A stretch of DNA of 64,000 nt from Pseudodesulfovibrio sp. 5S69 (GTDB lineage: Bacteria > Desulfobacterota > Desulfovibrionia > Desulfovibrionales > Desulfovibrionaceae), in assembly GCF_037094465.1 (NCBI RefSeq), contig NZ_CP146609.1, forward strand, positions 806,001 through 870,000, read 5' to 3'. Positions 1 through 8,410 of this stretch are shown here, one piece after another. Under the pieces are notes generated by a model. It ran no database searches. It had not been told where the DNA came from and worked only from the letters and a program-made list of their open reading frames with translations. The position numbers and the translations under genes are program-made. Within the stretch, counting starts at the first letter, position 1, and each line of letters opens with the position of its first letter.

Positions 1-317
1 GCTTCAACGGCCCGCCCCTGGCCGTATTCTCCGCCATGTCCGGATGGAGCGCGGACGAAGCCAAGGGGTTTCTCGGCGCTTCCTTCATCCTCAGCGGGAT
101 TGCCATTGTCTGCGGCCAGTTCCTGGCCGGGCTTCAGACCACACAAACCCTGAGCTATTTTCTCGCGGCATGCCCGGCTTCGCTTCTGGGCGGTCTCTTC
201 GGAATCAAGTTCTCCAGGCGGTTCGCCGCGAAGTCCAATCGGCGCCTGCTGCTGTGCGTGTTGCTTTTTGCCGGAATATCGCAAATAATGGGTACTTTTC
301 AGGAGCTTATCAAATGA
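1..317 (+). CDS. TauE/SafE-family sulfite/anion permease, C-terminal part
   Basis: The frame is open from base 3 and ends in TGA at 315-317, so only about the last 104 residues of the protein lie in the window. The visible part starts with an FNGPPLAVF stretch, typical of the second conserved half of TauE/SafE inner-membrane permeases (sulfite, sulfoacetate or related anion export), followed by two or three hydrophobic helices. Its stop overlaps the start of the sigma-54 activator gene (ATGA), which implies translational coupling and possibly shared control. The exact substrate cannot be read from this fragment. Confidence 0.75.
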   Translation, partial: FNGPPLAVFSAMSGWSADEAKGFLGASFILSGIAIVCGQFLAGLQTTQTLSYFLAACPASLLGGLFGIKFSRRFAAKSNRRLLLCVLLFAGISQIMGTFQELIK

Positions 318-1753
318 GTTTCAAAATGGTTCACCAGCAGCACATCCTACAGGAGCGCAAGAGTTTTATCGCGACCTATCTTTGCCACATCTTTGATACC
401 CTGAGCGATGGACTCTACATCACGGACAAGAACGGAATAACCCTGGCCGTCAATTCCATGTATGAGAATCTAACTGGTTTGAAATCAGGGGATCTCTTGG
501 GAAAGAACGTCGCCGACCTCGTGGCGCAGGGGGTCTTCGACCTGGCGTTGAACGGGGAAGTGGTCCAGACCAAGAAAACCGTGACGGCGGTCCAGGTCAA
601 CCGCAACAACCGCAAGGTCATCCTGATCGCCCACCCCATTTTCGACTATGACGATGATGTCGAGATGGTGGTCACCTACGTGCGGGACATCGCGCTCATT
701 TCCCAGCTCAAGAACCAGGTTTCGGCCCAACGGCAACTGATCGACTCCTTTCAATACGGCATCCGGCAGGAGGATTCCTCACTCTACCTGAATCCCAAGA
801 GCGCCGTGATGCGGGAACTGTTTCGGCAACTCCACAAGATCGCCAAGACCGACGCCACGGTGCTTTTCCTGGGGGAAACCGGTGTCGGCAAGGATGTCAT
901 GGCCAGGGAGTTGCACAACAACAGCACCCGAAAGGATAACCCTCTGGTCAAGGTCGACTGCACCTGCATCCCCGAGAGCCTCATCGAGTCGGAACTATTC
1001 GGTTATGCGCCGGGGGCCTTTTCCGGCGCCGATCCCAAGGGGAAGCCAGGCCTCTTCGAGATGGCGAACAAGGGAACCCTGTTTCTGGATGAGATCGGCG
1101 AACTTCCCTTGCCCCTGCAAGGCAAGCTGTTGCGGGTCCTCCAGGACGGCGAGATTCAGCGGATAGGGGCGACCGCCGCCAAGAAGGTGAATGTCCGGGT
1201 CGTCGCCGCGACCAACCGAGATCTGGCGGAGGAAACGGAGAACGGCGATTTTAGGAGCGACCTCTTTTACCGGCTCCAGGTTGCGGTGATCAATATTCCG
1301 CCGTTGCGCGAAAGGGGAGAGGACCTGCTGGAGTTGATTTCCTTTTTTTTCGAACAGTTCAATACACGCTACAAAAGACGCGTTCGCCTTTCCGCAATGG
1401 CCGAAGAGCTCATGCTCAATCATGCCTGGCCCGGCAACCTTCGGGAGTTGGAGAATCTGGTCCACAGCCTCGTCGTCACCTGTGACAGCAACATGATCCA
1501 GGTTGCGGATCTGCCTTGCTCCATCGTGGCGAAGAGCTCCGCGGGCGATTCGCGCAAGACCGTGACATTTGGGTTAAGTGATTTTAACGGGCTGGATTTC
1601 AAAGAAATAATGGGCCAATTGGAGATTCAGATCCTGAAAGACGCGGTCTCGGCCTATGGTTCGATTCCCAAGGCGGCCCAGGCGTTGGGTCTGAACCGGA
1701 GCACCGTCTTCAGAAAGTTGCAGAAAGCGGAGCCCGTTGAATCGGAACGATGA
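314..1753 (+). CDS. Sigma-54-dependent transcriptional activator (PAS-AAA+-Fis HTH)
   Basis: A 479-residue enhancer-binding protein. Residues ~25-135 form a PAS-like sensor ([11 protein letters not shown]). The AAA+ domain carries Walker A GETGVGKD (~187-194), the sigma-54 contact loop as GAFSGA (~234-239) and Walker [11 protein letters not shown] (~254-263). A Fis-type helix-turn-helix ([19 protein letters not shown]) closes the protein. It would remodel sigma-54 RNA polymerase at -24/-12 promoters. An ATG overlapping the permease stop is taken as the start; the frame is open further upstream, but that part is antisense-like to the permease. The signal is probably a small ligand bound by PAS, since there is no receiver domain. 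The loop has Ser where most members have Thr. Confidence 0.92.
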   Translation: MSFKMVHQQHILQERKSFIATYLCHIFDTLSDGLYITDKNGITLAVNSMYENLTGLKSGDLLGKNVADLVAQGVFDLALNGEVVQTKKTVTAVQVNRNNRKVILIAHPIFDYDDDVEMVVTYVRDIALISQLKNQVSAQRQLIDSFQYGIRQEDSSLYLNPKSAVMRELFRQLHKIAKTDATVLFLGETGVGKDVMARELHNNSTRKDNPLVKVDCTCIPESLIESELFGYAPGAFSGADPKGKPGLFEMANKGTLFLDEIGELPLPLQGKLLRVLQDGEIQRIGATAAKKVNVRVVAATNRDLAEETENGDFRSDLFYRLQVAVINIPPLRERGEDLLELISFFFEQFNTRYKRRVRLSAMAEELMLNHAWPGNLRELENLVHSLVVTCDSNMIQVADLPCSIVAKSSAGDSRKTVTFGLSDFNGLDFKEIMGQLEIQILKDAVSAYGSIPKAAQALGLNRSTVFRKLQKAEPVESER

Positions 1754-1831
1754 GCCTCGGCGCGTGCGCGCATTTTGACATGCCGCTCCATCCGGACAAC
1801 AGGAGATTCTCCCCTGCCGGGAAGGGTATGG

Positions 1832-1861
1832 GAAAGCCCCATGGAATTCCATGGGGCTTTC
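1832..1861. terminator. Perfect 30-bp palindromic bidirectional terminator
   Basis: The sequence is an exact inverted repeat (arms gaaagccccatggaa) with a T-rich flank on each strand. It sits between the converging sigma-54 activator and chemoreceptor genes and can stop transcripts from both sides. Confidence 0.75.
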
Positions 1862-1898
1862 TTGTCGTAGGGGGGGCTCCGCTTGTGTTCGAACCCGG

Positions 1899-3764
1899 CT
1901 AGAATTTTTCAAATCCTTCAGTTCCGACAGTGTGTTCCGGAAGTGCGTCCCGGTGTGCGGCCATTACCGTCACGGTGCTCCCGGGCTGATCGATTTTGAA
2001 GAATGCCATGGTCTCCTTCAAGCTGTCGACTTGGGTGGTCAGCTCCTCTGAAGTCGAAGCCACCTGTTCAGAAGCCGATGCAGCCTGTTGAATGACTTGA
2101 TCAAGTTCCTGGATCGCTCTGTTGACCGTCTCGGCGTTGCTGTTTTGTTCCTCGGAGGACTCGGTGATAGCCGCAATGAGTAAGGCGGTATGCTTGATGT
2201 CCGGGACCATCTTGTTGAGCATCAATCCCGCGTCCTCGGCAACCGAGACGCTGTTTGCCGAAAGTTCACTGATTTCCGCCGCCGCGCCGCCGGACCGTTC
2301 GGCCAGTTTCCGGACTTCGGCCGCGACCACGGCAAAGCCCTTGCCGCTTTCGCCGGCGCGGGCCGCTTCAATGGCGGCATTGAGCGCGAGCAGATTGGTC
2401 TGGCGGGCGATCTCTTCAATAATGGATACCTTGTCCGCAATTTTGCGCATGGCGCTCACGGTCTTGTTGACCGATTCACCGCCCTTTTCGGCGTCGACGG
2501 CGGAAGAGCGGGAGGTTTGTTCCGTCTTTCTGGAATTTTCCGTATTCTTGCCGATAGTCGTGACCATATGGTCCATGGAAGCCGCGACTTCCTCCACATT
2601 GGCCGCCTGCTCGGTAGCTCCTTGGGCAAGGGTGTCGGAAGTCGCGGCCAACTCCTGGGCGCCCCTATACACACTGTCGACCGCATAGCCGACTTTGCCG
2701 ACGATGTTTCGGAGTTTTTCGCTCATTTCCCGCATGGCCAACATCAGCTGTCCGATTTCATCGTTCCTTATTGAGCCGGAGTCCGCTTCAGCTCGGAGAT
2801 CACCGCCGCCTATGCGCTGGAGGGTCGTTTTGACGGACTCGAGCGGCTTGAAGATCAGTGCCGATGCGAAGTAGTAAACGATGAGCGCGGACAGCAGCAG
2901 GACGACGACGGCCATTATGCCGTTCATCTGGAGGTTCTTGGTCGAGTCGGCCTTGATCTCGGCCAGTCTCTCGAAAGCCCAGACTTTCCAGTTCAGCCCC
3001 TTTATGACGTAAATGCTGCCCTGGTAGACTTCTCCATCATTGGTGAATTGGATTTGGCCGGCGGAAGACTGATCGGCGTACCGCTTGAGGGAAGGAACGA
3101 CTTCCCACAGGCTTTTGCCGATATGCTTTTCGTTCGGGCTGGCCATGATGTAGCCATCGGCCCTTGTCAGGAATATATCCTTGAAATCAAGCACGCTGTT
3201 CGTGAATTGGGTTATGTCGGTCAGCCCCAGGTTGATGCACAGGGTTCCCCAGATGGCGCCGTTCTTTTGCAGGGGAACGCCCGCCGCCATGACCGTCGCA
3301 CCAATGGAAGAGGTGTAGGGCGTCGTCATGATGCGTTTTTCGCCGGCCCATATGCGCTGGTACCATTCGCGCTGCACCGCCTTTTCCTTGAAGTTGGGGA
3401 TAGGGCCTTTGAGTTTAGCTGTGACCGTGGTGCCGTCTTTCAACCCATAATAGGCTTCACCTGCGCCCGTCTGTTGTATGAGTTTATCAAGTAGATCAAC
3501 CCGGTATGCATCCTGTGCAGCTCCAGTTAGTTCCTGCGCCCCGTTGAACATCTTTGATGCAAGCTCCAGGGAGGTGAAATATGTCTCTGTCTTTTCTGAA
3601 ATGGCCTTGCCGACAGCTCTTGCAATCGTATCAAGACTTTCTTTCTTCATTTTTTCGGAAGAGTCACTGAAACTTCGATACGAGACGGCACTCAGGGCTA
3701 AGACACCCAACGTAAAAAAAGTTATAACACTCAAAATCATCTTGCTTTTGACACTGATTGTCAT
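1899..3764 (-). CDS. Methyl-accepting chemotaxis protein with dCache-type sensor
   Basis: A 621-residue transmembrane chemoreceptor. An N-terminal membrane helix (~8-28) is followed by a periplasmic sensor of about 250 residues resembling dCache_1, a second membrane helix (~285-305, [17 protein letters not shown]), HAMP, and the cytoplasmic coiled-coil whose tip ([16 protein letters not shown], ~455-475) binds CheA and CheW. The ATG at 3764 was chosen because GGGGAG lies just upstream; an upstream in-frame ATG has no good ribosome site. The C-terminus has no CheR-tethering pentapeptide. It converges on the sigma-54 activator, and a candidate -24/-12 promoter lies about 110 bp upstream of its start. 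Confidence 0.93.
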   Translation of the reverse strand: MTISVKSKMILSVITFFTLGVLALSAVSYRSFSDSSEKMKKESLDTIARAVGKAISEKTETYFTSLELASKMFNGAQELTGAAQDAYRVDLLDKLIQQTGAGEAYYGLKDGTTVTAKLKGPIPNFKEKAVQREWYQRIWAGEKRIMTTPYTSSIGATVMAAGVPLQKNGAIWGTLCINLGLTDITQFTNSVLDFKDIFLTRADGYIMASPNEKHIGKSLWEVVPSLKRYADQSSAGQIQFTNDGEVYQGSIYVIKGLNWKVWAFERLAEIKADSTKNLQMNGIMAVVVLLLSALIVYYFASALIFKPLESVKTTLQRIGGGDLRAEADSGSIRNDEIGQLMLAMREMSEKLRNIVGKVGYAVDSVYRGAQELAATSDTLAQGATEQAANVEEVAASMDHMVTTIGKNTENSRKTEQTSRSSAVDAEKGGESVNKTVSAMRKIADKVSIIEEIARQTNLLALNAAIEAARAGESGKGFAVVAAEVRKLAERSGGAAAEISELSANSVSVAEDAGLMLNKMVPDIKHTALLIAAITESSEEQNSNAETVNRAIQELDQVIQQAASASEQVASTSEELTTQVDSLKETMAFFKIDQPGSTVTVMAAHRDALPEHTVGTEGFEKF

Positions 3765-3870
3765 ATGGTACTCCCCGGAAAATAGTGTTTCTACTATTGA
3801 TGCACAATTTGTTATAAGCACGTGCTATTGTCTCATGATGTACATCGTGCACATGAGATGTGCCGTTATC

Positions 3871-3886
3871 TACAATAACTGTGCCA
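3871..3886 (-). promoter_or_regulatory. Candidate sigma-54 promoter for the chemoreceptor gene
   Basis: On the minus strand TGGCAC, five bases, then TTGT matches the -24 element exactly and the -12 element (TTGC) with one change. It points at the chemoreceptor gene about 110 bp away, and a sigma-54 activator is encoded next door. The imperfect -12 element keeps this tentative. Confidence 0.35.
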
Positions 3887-3912
3887 TGGAGGCTGTGAAA
3901 GGCAGATCCTGA

Positions 3913-4098
3913 TTTTGGCCTTCCAGCAAAGCAGACCCACTTCTTGCGCAGGTCGCCCAATCTTCAATCTCCGCCGAGGGCGACGTCATCATCCGCTCCG
4001 ACCCCGACGCCGGGCTGGAGGGCTTGAATCGCGATCTGGCCAAGGCGCAGGAGATATCCGAGGGTGGGAGGCTATCGGTTGAGTGCATCCGGACATAA
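3913..4098 (+). pseudogene. Fragment resembling a filamentous-haemagglutinin (two-partner secretion) protein
   Basis: An open frame without a proper start reads ADPLLAQVAQSSI, then GDVIIRSDPDAG and LEGLNRDLAKAQEI, then drifts to an unrelated tail and stops at 4096-4098. From memory, GLNRD-x-AKAQ phrases occur in the large repeat-bearing haemagglutinin/contact-inhibition exoproteins. Only about 50 residues remain, there is no ribosome site, and the similarity ends abruptly near 4060. This looks like the scar of a deleted, horizontally acquired gene beside the truncated integrase. A chance open frame cannot be excluded. Confidence 0.4.
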
Positions 4099-4155
4099 TT
4101 GCCAGAAGGACCGCATGATTGGCGCAAACACATGGAAGGTTGAGGACAAAAGATA

Positions 4156-4183
4156 AAGGATCCAGGCAACCGCCTGAATCCTT
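4156..4183. terminator. Hairpin downstream of the integrase remnant
   Basis: Arms aaggatccaggc and gcctgaatcctt pair with one mismatch around an AACC loop, with T/A-rich runs on both sides. It is placed to end the integrase transcript. Its outer arms resemble those of the tRNA-Arg hairpin at 5284-5312. Confidence 0.5.
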
Positions 4184-4257
4184 ATATTTTATAAATCTGG
4201 AAAATCTGGGGCACAATACTATTTGGAGCTGAGGGGCTCTCTATAAATCCGTTTCTT

Positions 4258-5208
4258 CTACATGAGTCGTTTTAATATTACGGGTTCGGCCAGTTCCCCG
4301 AATCGTTGTCCCACCTTCACCTCCATGAAGTCCAGATCGGTATTCTCAAATAGCCTGGAAGTCGCTTCATGCCGCAGGTCGTGAAAGCGTAAATCCTTCA
4401 GATCGGCATCATCCGCAGCCGCTCTAAACCACTTTGAAATGGTGTCGGGGTGAAGAGGAAAGACATCCCCTTTAATCCGTCTTGGGATGCTTTTTAGAAT
4501 ATCCAGCGCAGCCGGAGAAAGGGGGACTGACCGTGCCTCCCCGTTCTTGGTCTTCGGCAGGTGGACATACCGTTTTTTCAGGTCCACATGTTCCCAGCGC
4601 ATCATGGCTATTTCGCCCCGGCGCATTGCCGTCTCCAGGGCCAGCAGGATGATCGGCTTCAACTCCTCAGGAGCTTTTTCCAGCAGCTTCTTCTCCTCCC
4701 CTTTTTCGAGGCGTCTGGTGCGGCCTTTGTTCTGCTTCGGTTTGTTGACGCGTTGGGTGGGGTTGTGCAGGGATTCCATGCCCCAGTCTTTTCGGGAAAT
4801 CTCGAATACGCGTGAAATTAGGTTCACTTCGTGGAGGATCGTCTGGGAGGCGCGCCTTTCTTCTTCGCGGCTCTTGATGAAGTCCGCGACGTCTTTGCCT
4901 CGGATAGAGGCCAGGGGCATCAGGGCGATGGGACGTTCCTTGATGATCTTGATTCGGCTTTTGATTTGTTTCGGCTGGGCATAGCCATCAAGGAATTCCT
5001 CCTCGAACCGCTCAAGGGCATCTAGCAGTGTGGTCGATTCGGCTTCCTTGCGGGAGACGAAGACGCTGCGTGTCATTTCGGATTCGATGTCCCGCGCCCA
5101 TTGGTCGGCGTCAGTCTTTCGGGAGAACGTTTTGCAGTGCGTGGGGTAGCCCTTTTTGCGGATTCTGACTTCCCATTGGTAGGGGCCGCGCTTGCGAATG
5201 GTCGCCAT
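4258..5208 (-). CDS. Tyrosine recombinase / phage integrase, C-terminally truncated
   Basis: 316 residues. An N-terminal arm-binding region (MATIRKRGPYQWEVRIRKKGY) is followed by a SAM-like core-binding domain (~60-160) and the catalytic domain. Catalytic Arg (TAMRRGEI), Lys (KTKNGEARSVPL) and HDLRH are present, but the protein ends about 30 residues later. The region that should carry the GH motif and the Tyr nucleophile is replaced by an unrelated tail (GQRFGELAEPVILKRLM) with no Tyr, so it should not be able to cleave DNA. ATG at 5208 has AAGGAG upstream. It lies just downstream of tRNA-Arg in the same orientation, the usual layout for tRNA-integrating islands. Confidence 0.8.
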   Translation of the reverse strand: MATIRKRGPYQWEVRIRKKGYPTHCKTFSRKTDADQWARDIESEMTRSVFVSRKEAESTTLLDALERFEEEFLDGYAQPKQIKSRIKIIKERPIALMPLASIRGKDVADFIKSREEERRASQTILHEVNLISRVFEISRKDWGMESLHNPTQRVNKPKQNKGRTRRLEKGEEKKLLEKAPEELKPIILLALETAMRRGEIAMMRWEHVDLKKRYVHLPKTKNGEARSVPLSPAALDILKSIPRRIKGDVFPLHPDTISKWFRAAADDADLKDLRFHDLRHEATSRLFENTDLDFMEVKVGQRFGELAEPVILKRLM

Positions 5209-5283
5209 GTCATTGCTCCTTTTCTTGGAGCAGTGGAGCAAATTTGGAGCAAGAAATCGATATGGCTAGCGTGGAAAAGAGAA

Positions 5284-5312
5284 AAGGATTCAAACATTAC
5301 GCTTGAATCCTT
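5284..5312 (-). terminator. Terminator of tRNA-Arg
   Basis: A perfect 10-bp stem (aaggattcaa / ttgaatcctt) with a 9-base loop and T-rich flanks lies just past the 3' end of the tRNA gene. Confidence 0.65.
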
Positions 5313-5322
5313 GTCTTTTTGA

Positions 5323-5399
5323 TGGTGCGCCAGGTAGGATTCGAACCCACGGCCGTCGGCTTAGAAGGCCGATGCTCTATCCACCTGAGCTACTGGCGC
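5323..5399 (-). tRNA. tRNA-Arg (anticodon UCU)
   Basis: A complete 77-nt cloverleaf: acceptor GCGCCAG pairs with CTGGCGC followed by A and an encoded CCA. The D arm contains AGCTCAGGTGGATAGAGC, the anticodon loop CTTCTAA gives anticodon UCU, and the T arm contains GGTTCGAATCC. It reads AGA codons. The truncated integrase sits immediately downstream, so the 3' end of this gene is the probable attachment site of a past integrative element. Confidence 0.97.
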
Positions 5400-5457
5400 G
5401 TGTGGATGTCTCATTAATCAAGGCGGGCGGCAGAGGTCAAGGATATTCGGCGGGGCG

Positions 5458-5874
5458 TCATTCGCCGATGATCTTGACCAGGACCCGTTTTTTGCGGCGA
5501 CCGTCGAACTCGCCGTAGAAGATGCGCTCCCAGGTGCCGAAGTCGAGTTTGCCCTCGGTCACGGCCACGACCACCTCGCGGCCCATGACCTGGCGCTTCA
5601 TGTGCGCGTCCGCGTTGTCCTCGTACCCGTTGTGCCGGTATTGGGAGACCGGCTCGTGCGGGGCCAGCTTCTCCAGCCAGACCTCGTAGTCGTGGTGCAG
5701 GCCGGATTCGTCGTCGTTGATGAAGACCGAGGCGGTGATGTGCATGGCGTTGACCAGGCACAGTCCCTCCCGGATGCCCGATTCGCGCAGGCAGGCCTCC
5801 ACGTCCTCGGTGATGTTGACGAACGCCCGGCGCGTCGGGACCTCGAAGAAGAGTTCTTTGCGGTAGGATTTCAT
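5458..5874 (-). CDS. YjbQ / UPF0047 family protein
   Basis: 138 residues, the usual full length for the family. Conserved features are the [17 protein letters not shown] segment, the [15 protein letters not shown] segment and the C-terminal [23 protein letters not shown]. Members form trimers with a conserved His/Glu pocket, and some have weak thiamin-phosphate-synthase activity; the physiological role is unsettled. It is a single gene next to tRNA-Arg, and its ATG at 5874 is preceded by a purine-rich sequence. Confidence 0.9.
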   Translation of the reverse strand: MKSYRKELFFEVPTRRAFVNITEDVEACLRESGIREGLCLVNAMHITASVFINDDESGLHHDYEVWLEKLAPHEPVSQYRHNGYEDNADAHMKRQVMGREVVVAVTEGKLDFGTWERIFYGEFDGRRKKRVLVKIIGE

Positions 5875-6271
5875 GCCTCTTCCCTAGCACAACCGCGCCC
5901 GGCGGACTACGAAAAAACGGCCGGGGCCGGCCCCGTGCGGCACAGCTCGAACCGTTGCCCGGCGCGGGGTTCGTCACAATTCGGGGAAAGCGGTAAATAA
6001 TGCTTGCATTCGCGAAATTCTTGCGTACAAGCTCCATCCATTGGTTCGCCGTCGCGAGGATTGACCGATCCGAACGACGGCGGGCGCGCGGGACGCCCCC
6101 GGGGTATGCACTCCCCCGGATGCGGCTCCCGCCGGGTTCGCGCCATGTCGGCGCGGGCCAACCGTACCAAGGGGGTTTTATGTGTTTAGTTGAAGGCGGG
6201 GCAAACGGCCCGGCCCGTAAGGCAAGGAGGTGTTTCGGTCACTGAACCATTTAATCACGAGGTGTTGATGA
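5875..6271. other. Upstream/leader region of speD
   Basis: About 400 bases between the divergent yjbQ-like gene and speD. The last ~270 bases are rich in short GC palindromes (for example around 6090-6150) and hold a short reading frame with a good ribosome site at 6180-6245. This arrangement suggests a regulated leader, but no known riboswitch class is recognised. Confidence 0.4.
6180..6245 (+). CDS. Candidate 21-residue leader peptide upstream of speD
   Basis: ATG at 6180 is preceded by AGGGGG at good spacing and opens a 21-residue frame (MCLVEGGANGPARKARRC...) that stops 26 bases before the speD start. It lies on the same strand, inside the presumed leader. Polyamine genes elsewhere are known to use upstream open frames to sense polyamines. 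The peptide itself is not recognised, so this is a candidate only. Confidence 0.35.
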   Translation: MCLVEGGANGPARKARRCFGH

Positions 6272-6679
6272 ATGAACACTGTCGGTGTGCATTGTATTCT
6301 TGAACTCAAAGGTTGTCCTTCCCATCTGCTCGACGACGAGCAGCTCATTCTCGAAACCATGGTCGCCGCGTCCCAGCGGGCCATGTCCACCCTGCTCGAT
6401 ATCACGAGCCATAAATTCGAGCCTCAGGGCGTCACCGCGCTGGCCCTGCTCGCGGAATCCCATATTTCCATCCACACCTGGCCCGAATCGGGCTACGCGG
6501 CCGTGGATATCTTCACCTGCGGCGAAACCGCCAGGCCCCGGCTCGCGTGCGAATACTTCGTGCGCGAATTCCAGGCCGCGGACCACACCCTGACCGTGCT
6601 GCCGCGCGGCAACGGCTGCGGGTGCCATCACCCCCTGACCCCGACCGAGGAGGCGACGCTGTGGCAGGCTCGAAGCTGA
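6272..6679 (+). CDS. speD: S-adenosylmethionine decarboxylase proenzyme (class 1B)
   Basis: 135 residues, typical of the short prokaryotic class. The self-cleavage motif AESHISIHTWPE is present, with Glu62-Ser63 as the cleavage point; Ser63 becomes the pyruvoyl cofactor. The enzyme makes decarboxylated AdoMet, the aminopropyl donor used by SpeE. Catalytic Cys lies in FTCGE. ATG at 6272 follows GAGGTG; an ATG four bases earlier is out of frame. The 3' end overlaps speE by 19 bases. Confidence 0.96.
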   Translation: MNTVGVHCILELKGCPSHLLDDEQLILETMVAASQRAMSTLLDITSHKFEPQGVTALALLAESHISIHTWPESGYAAVDIFTCGETARPRLACEYFVREFQAADHTLTVLPRGNGCGCHHPLTPTEEATLWQARS

Positions 6680-7602
6680 GTAGCGACTACTGGATCACCG
6701 AATACATGACCGAGGACGACGTCCACCTCCACGGGGTGGAGCAGATCCTCGATTTCAAGCGCACCGAATATCAGGAGATGTCCATCGTCCGCTCCAAGAC
6801 CTTCGGCACCGGCCTGGTCCTGGACGGCAAGTGGCAGGTCTCCGAACGCGACGAGTTCCTCTACCATGAGCCGCTCGTCCACACCGCCCTGTATCAGCAC
6901 GGCGCGCCCTCGCGCGTTCTGGTCCTGGGCGGCGCGGACGGCGGGGCCGTGCGTGAGGTCCTCAAGTGGCGGTCCGTGACCAAGGCCGTCCAGGTCGAGA
7001 TCGACCGGGTCGTCTACGACGCCTGCCAGGAGCACCTGGGCACCATCCATCAGGGCTGCTTCCAGAACCCGCGCGCCGAGATCCGTTTCGGCGACGCCTT
7101 CGAAGTGCTCGAAAAGGAGGGCGGCTCCTGGGACGTGATCATCTGCGACCTGTCCGACCCGCTCGAGGACAGCCCGGCCATGAACCTCTTTACCAAAGAG
7201 TTCTTCACCACCTGCCGCGAGGCCCTGGCCCCCGGCGGCGTGTTCGTCATCCAGGCCGGGCCGGTCACGCCCCCGTTCGACGACGGCCACGCCCGCATCG
7301 TGCGCACCCTGGGCGCCGTGTTCGAGAACGTCACCCACTTCTTCTCCTGCACACCCACCTACGTGGTCCCGCTCGGCTTCGCCCTCGGCTCGCTCAAGCC
7401 CATCGACACCGACCCGGAACCGGCCAAGGTGGACGGTTTCCTGGCCGAGAACGTGGACGGCGAACTCAGGTTCTTCGACGGCATCGCCCTGCGCGGGCTC
7501 ATGAGCCCGCCCAAATACCTGCGCGACAAGGTGGCCAAGGGCGAGACCCTGTCCACCCTCGACGATCCGGCCCGCTATACCGGCACCGGCGTCAAGTCCT
7601 AG
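6661..7602 (+). CDS. speE: Polyamine aminopropyltransferase (spermidine synthase)
   Basis: 313 residues with a GTG start at 6661, chosen because GAGGAGG lies seven bases upstream inside speD and the N-terminus (SDYWITEYMTEDD) fits the family. A Rossmann methyltransferase-like fold carries VLVLGGADGGAVREV (family norm GGGDGG) and ICDLSDP, which contains the catalytic Asp. It transfers the aminopropyl group from SpeD's product to putrescine, giving spermidine. Overlap with speD implies coupled translation. A strong hairpin with a T-run ends the transcript. Confidence 0.95.
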   Translation: MAGSKLSSDYWITEYMTEDDVHLHGVEQILDFKRTEYQEMSIVRSKTFGTGLVLDGKWQVSERDEFLYHEPLVHTALYQHGAPSRVLVLGGADGGAVREVLKWRSVTKAVQVEIDRVVYDACQEHLGTIHQGCFQNPRAEIRFGDAFEVLEKEGGSWDVIICDLSDPLEDSPAMNLFTKEFFTTCREALAPGGVFVIQAGPVTPPFDDGHARIVRTLGAVFENVTHFFSCTPTYVVPLGFALGSLKPIDTDPEPAKVDGFLAENVDGELRFFDGIALRGLMSPPKYLRDKVAKGETLSTLDDPARYTGTGVKS

Positions 7603-7626
7603 GCGCGCGTGCGTACGTATATAAAG

Positions 7627-7664
7627 GGCCGGGCGGTGCATGCGCACCGGCCCGGCCTTTTTTT
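7627..7664 (+). terminator. Rho-independent terminator after speE
   Basis: A GC-rich stem (ggccggg..., arms interrupted by a single bulge) is followed by seven T residues, 25 bases past the speE stop. Confidence 0.85.
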
Positions 7665-7925
7665 GATGAATGCCTCCGGCGGCCAGAGGGGGAAACTTTC
7701 GGGAAAGTTTCCCCCTTTGGACTCCCCCTTCAAAGATTTTTGTGTGCCTTCGGCAGGGGCGTGCGGGTACGGGAGGGCGAGGGATGGGGAGGATTGGGCG
7801 CGCCTGGCCTCCGCGAAGCGGCACAAAAAGTTTAGGAAAAGAAGGGGATAGGGGGCAGGGGGGGGCGGCAGCTCTTGGCGAGTCTTCGAGCCTTAGAGAT
7901 GGCGACAGCCGCGATAGGGGAAGAA
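7665..7925. repeat. Intergenic repeat, copy 1
   Basis: This stretch without a gene contains three parts: a hairpin (7683-7717, agggggaaactttc and its complement), block A (7807-7838, starting gcctccgcgaagcggcac) and block B (7875-7915, starting ttggcgagtcttcgagcc). Blocks A and B both recur at 47.7-47.9 kb, where B is inverted relative to A. The surrounding sequence is G-rich and non-coding in appearance. It probably belongs to a dispersed genomic repeat family. Confidence 0.7.
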
Positions 7926-7978
7926 TCAACCCTTTTCAAAGGGTTCTTTCTCCCTTTCCCCCGGCCGCCGGAGGCCTC

Positions 7979-8404
7979 TTACACTCTTTCCCAGTCCCGC
8001 ACCTCGCCCTTGATCAGGACGAACAGCGGGTGGGGTGCGGGGCGTAGGTTGCGGGAGTCCTCGAAGCGCTCGGGGTCGCGTTGTTCGAGCTTTTTGAGCA
8101 GGTGGCGCCACTCGTAGTCGAGTTGGCCGGTGGTTTCGCGGATGGGCGCGGCCTGGGCGTGTTCGTCGATTTTCGAGGCGTCGAAGTTGTAGCCCCGGTT
8201 GCGGGCCTCGTTCAGGACGGCCGCGAGAAAGGCGTCGATGGCCGAGAGCGGGTCCGGGTGGTTGCGGAAGCGGATGAGCTGGGGGTGGTTGGTGTAGCCC
8301 CTGGTCTGGCCGTGCAGGACCTTGCGGGCCAGCAGGCCTTCTCGCCACACGGCGGTCAGCCCCTTGACGTCGAGGAAGCGGGGATGGACGGTCCACAGCC
8401 GCAT
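7979..8404 (-). CDS. Pyrimidine-dimer DNA glycosylase (T4 endonuclease V family)
   Basis: 141 residues, close to the length of phage T4 DenV. The N-terminus MRLWTVHPRFLDVKGL and the following WREGLLARKVLHGQ, GYTNHPQLIRF segments are the family signature (Pfam Pyr_excise). Related enzymes cut the glycosyl bond at UV-induced cyclobutane dimers and then nick the backbone. No other repair gene is adjacent. It starts six bases after the preceding minus-strand gene, so the two are probably co-transcribed. Confidence 0.85.
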   Translation of the reverse strand: MRLWTVHPRFLDVKGLTAVWREGLLARKVLHGQTRGYTNHPQLIRFRNHPDPLSAIDAFLAAVLNEARNRGYNFDASKIDEHAQAAPIRETTGQLDYEWRHLLKKLEQRDPERFEDSRNLRPAPHPLFVLIKGEVRDWERV

Positions 8405-8410
8405 GGCTGC

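Larger units (their letters stand above)
3765..4257. other. Gene-poor stretch between chemoreceptor and integrase
   Basis: These ~490 bases hold the upstream region of the chemoreceptor (AT-rich, with a gtgcac-containing dyad near 3840-3865), the candidate sigma-54 promoter, the haemagglutinin-like remnant and the hairpin at 4156-4183. No intact gene is visible; the other short open frames here have no ribosome site or recognisable product. Confidence 0.6.

Noticed and set aside
44..313. N-terminal extension of the sigma-54 activator over the permease gene.
   Set aside because: The extension reads as nonsense, and the ATG at 314 overlapping the permease stop fits the family.
1886..1896. ttcgaaccc near 1888 as a second copy of the tRNA-Arg 3' end (attachment site).
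   Set aside because: Only nine bases match and they fall by chance near the chemoreceptor gene end.
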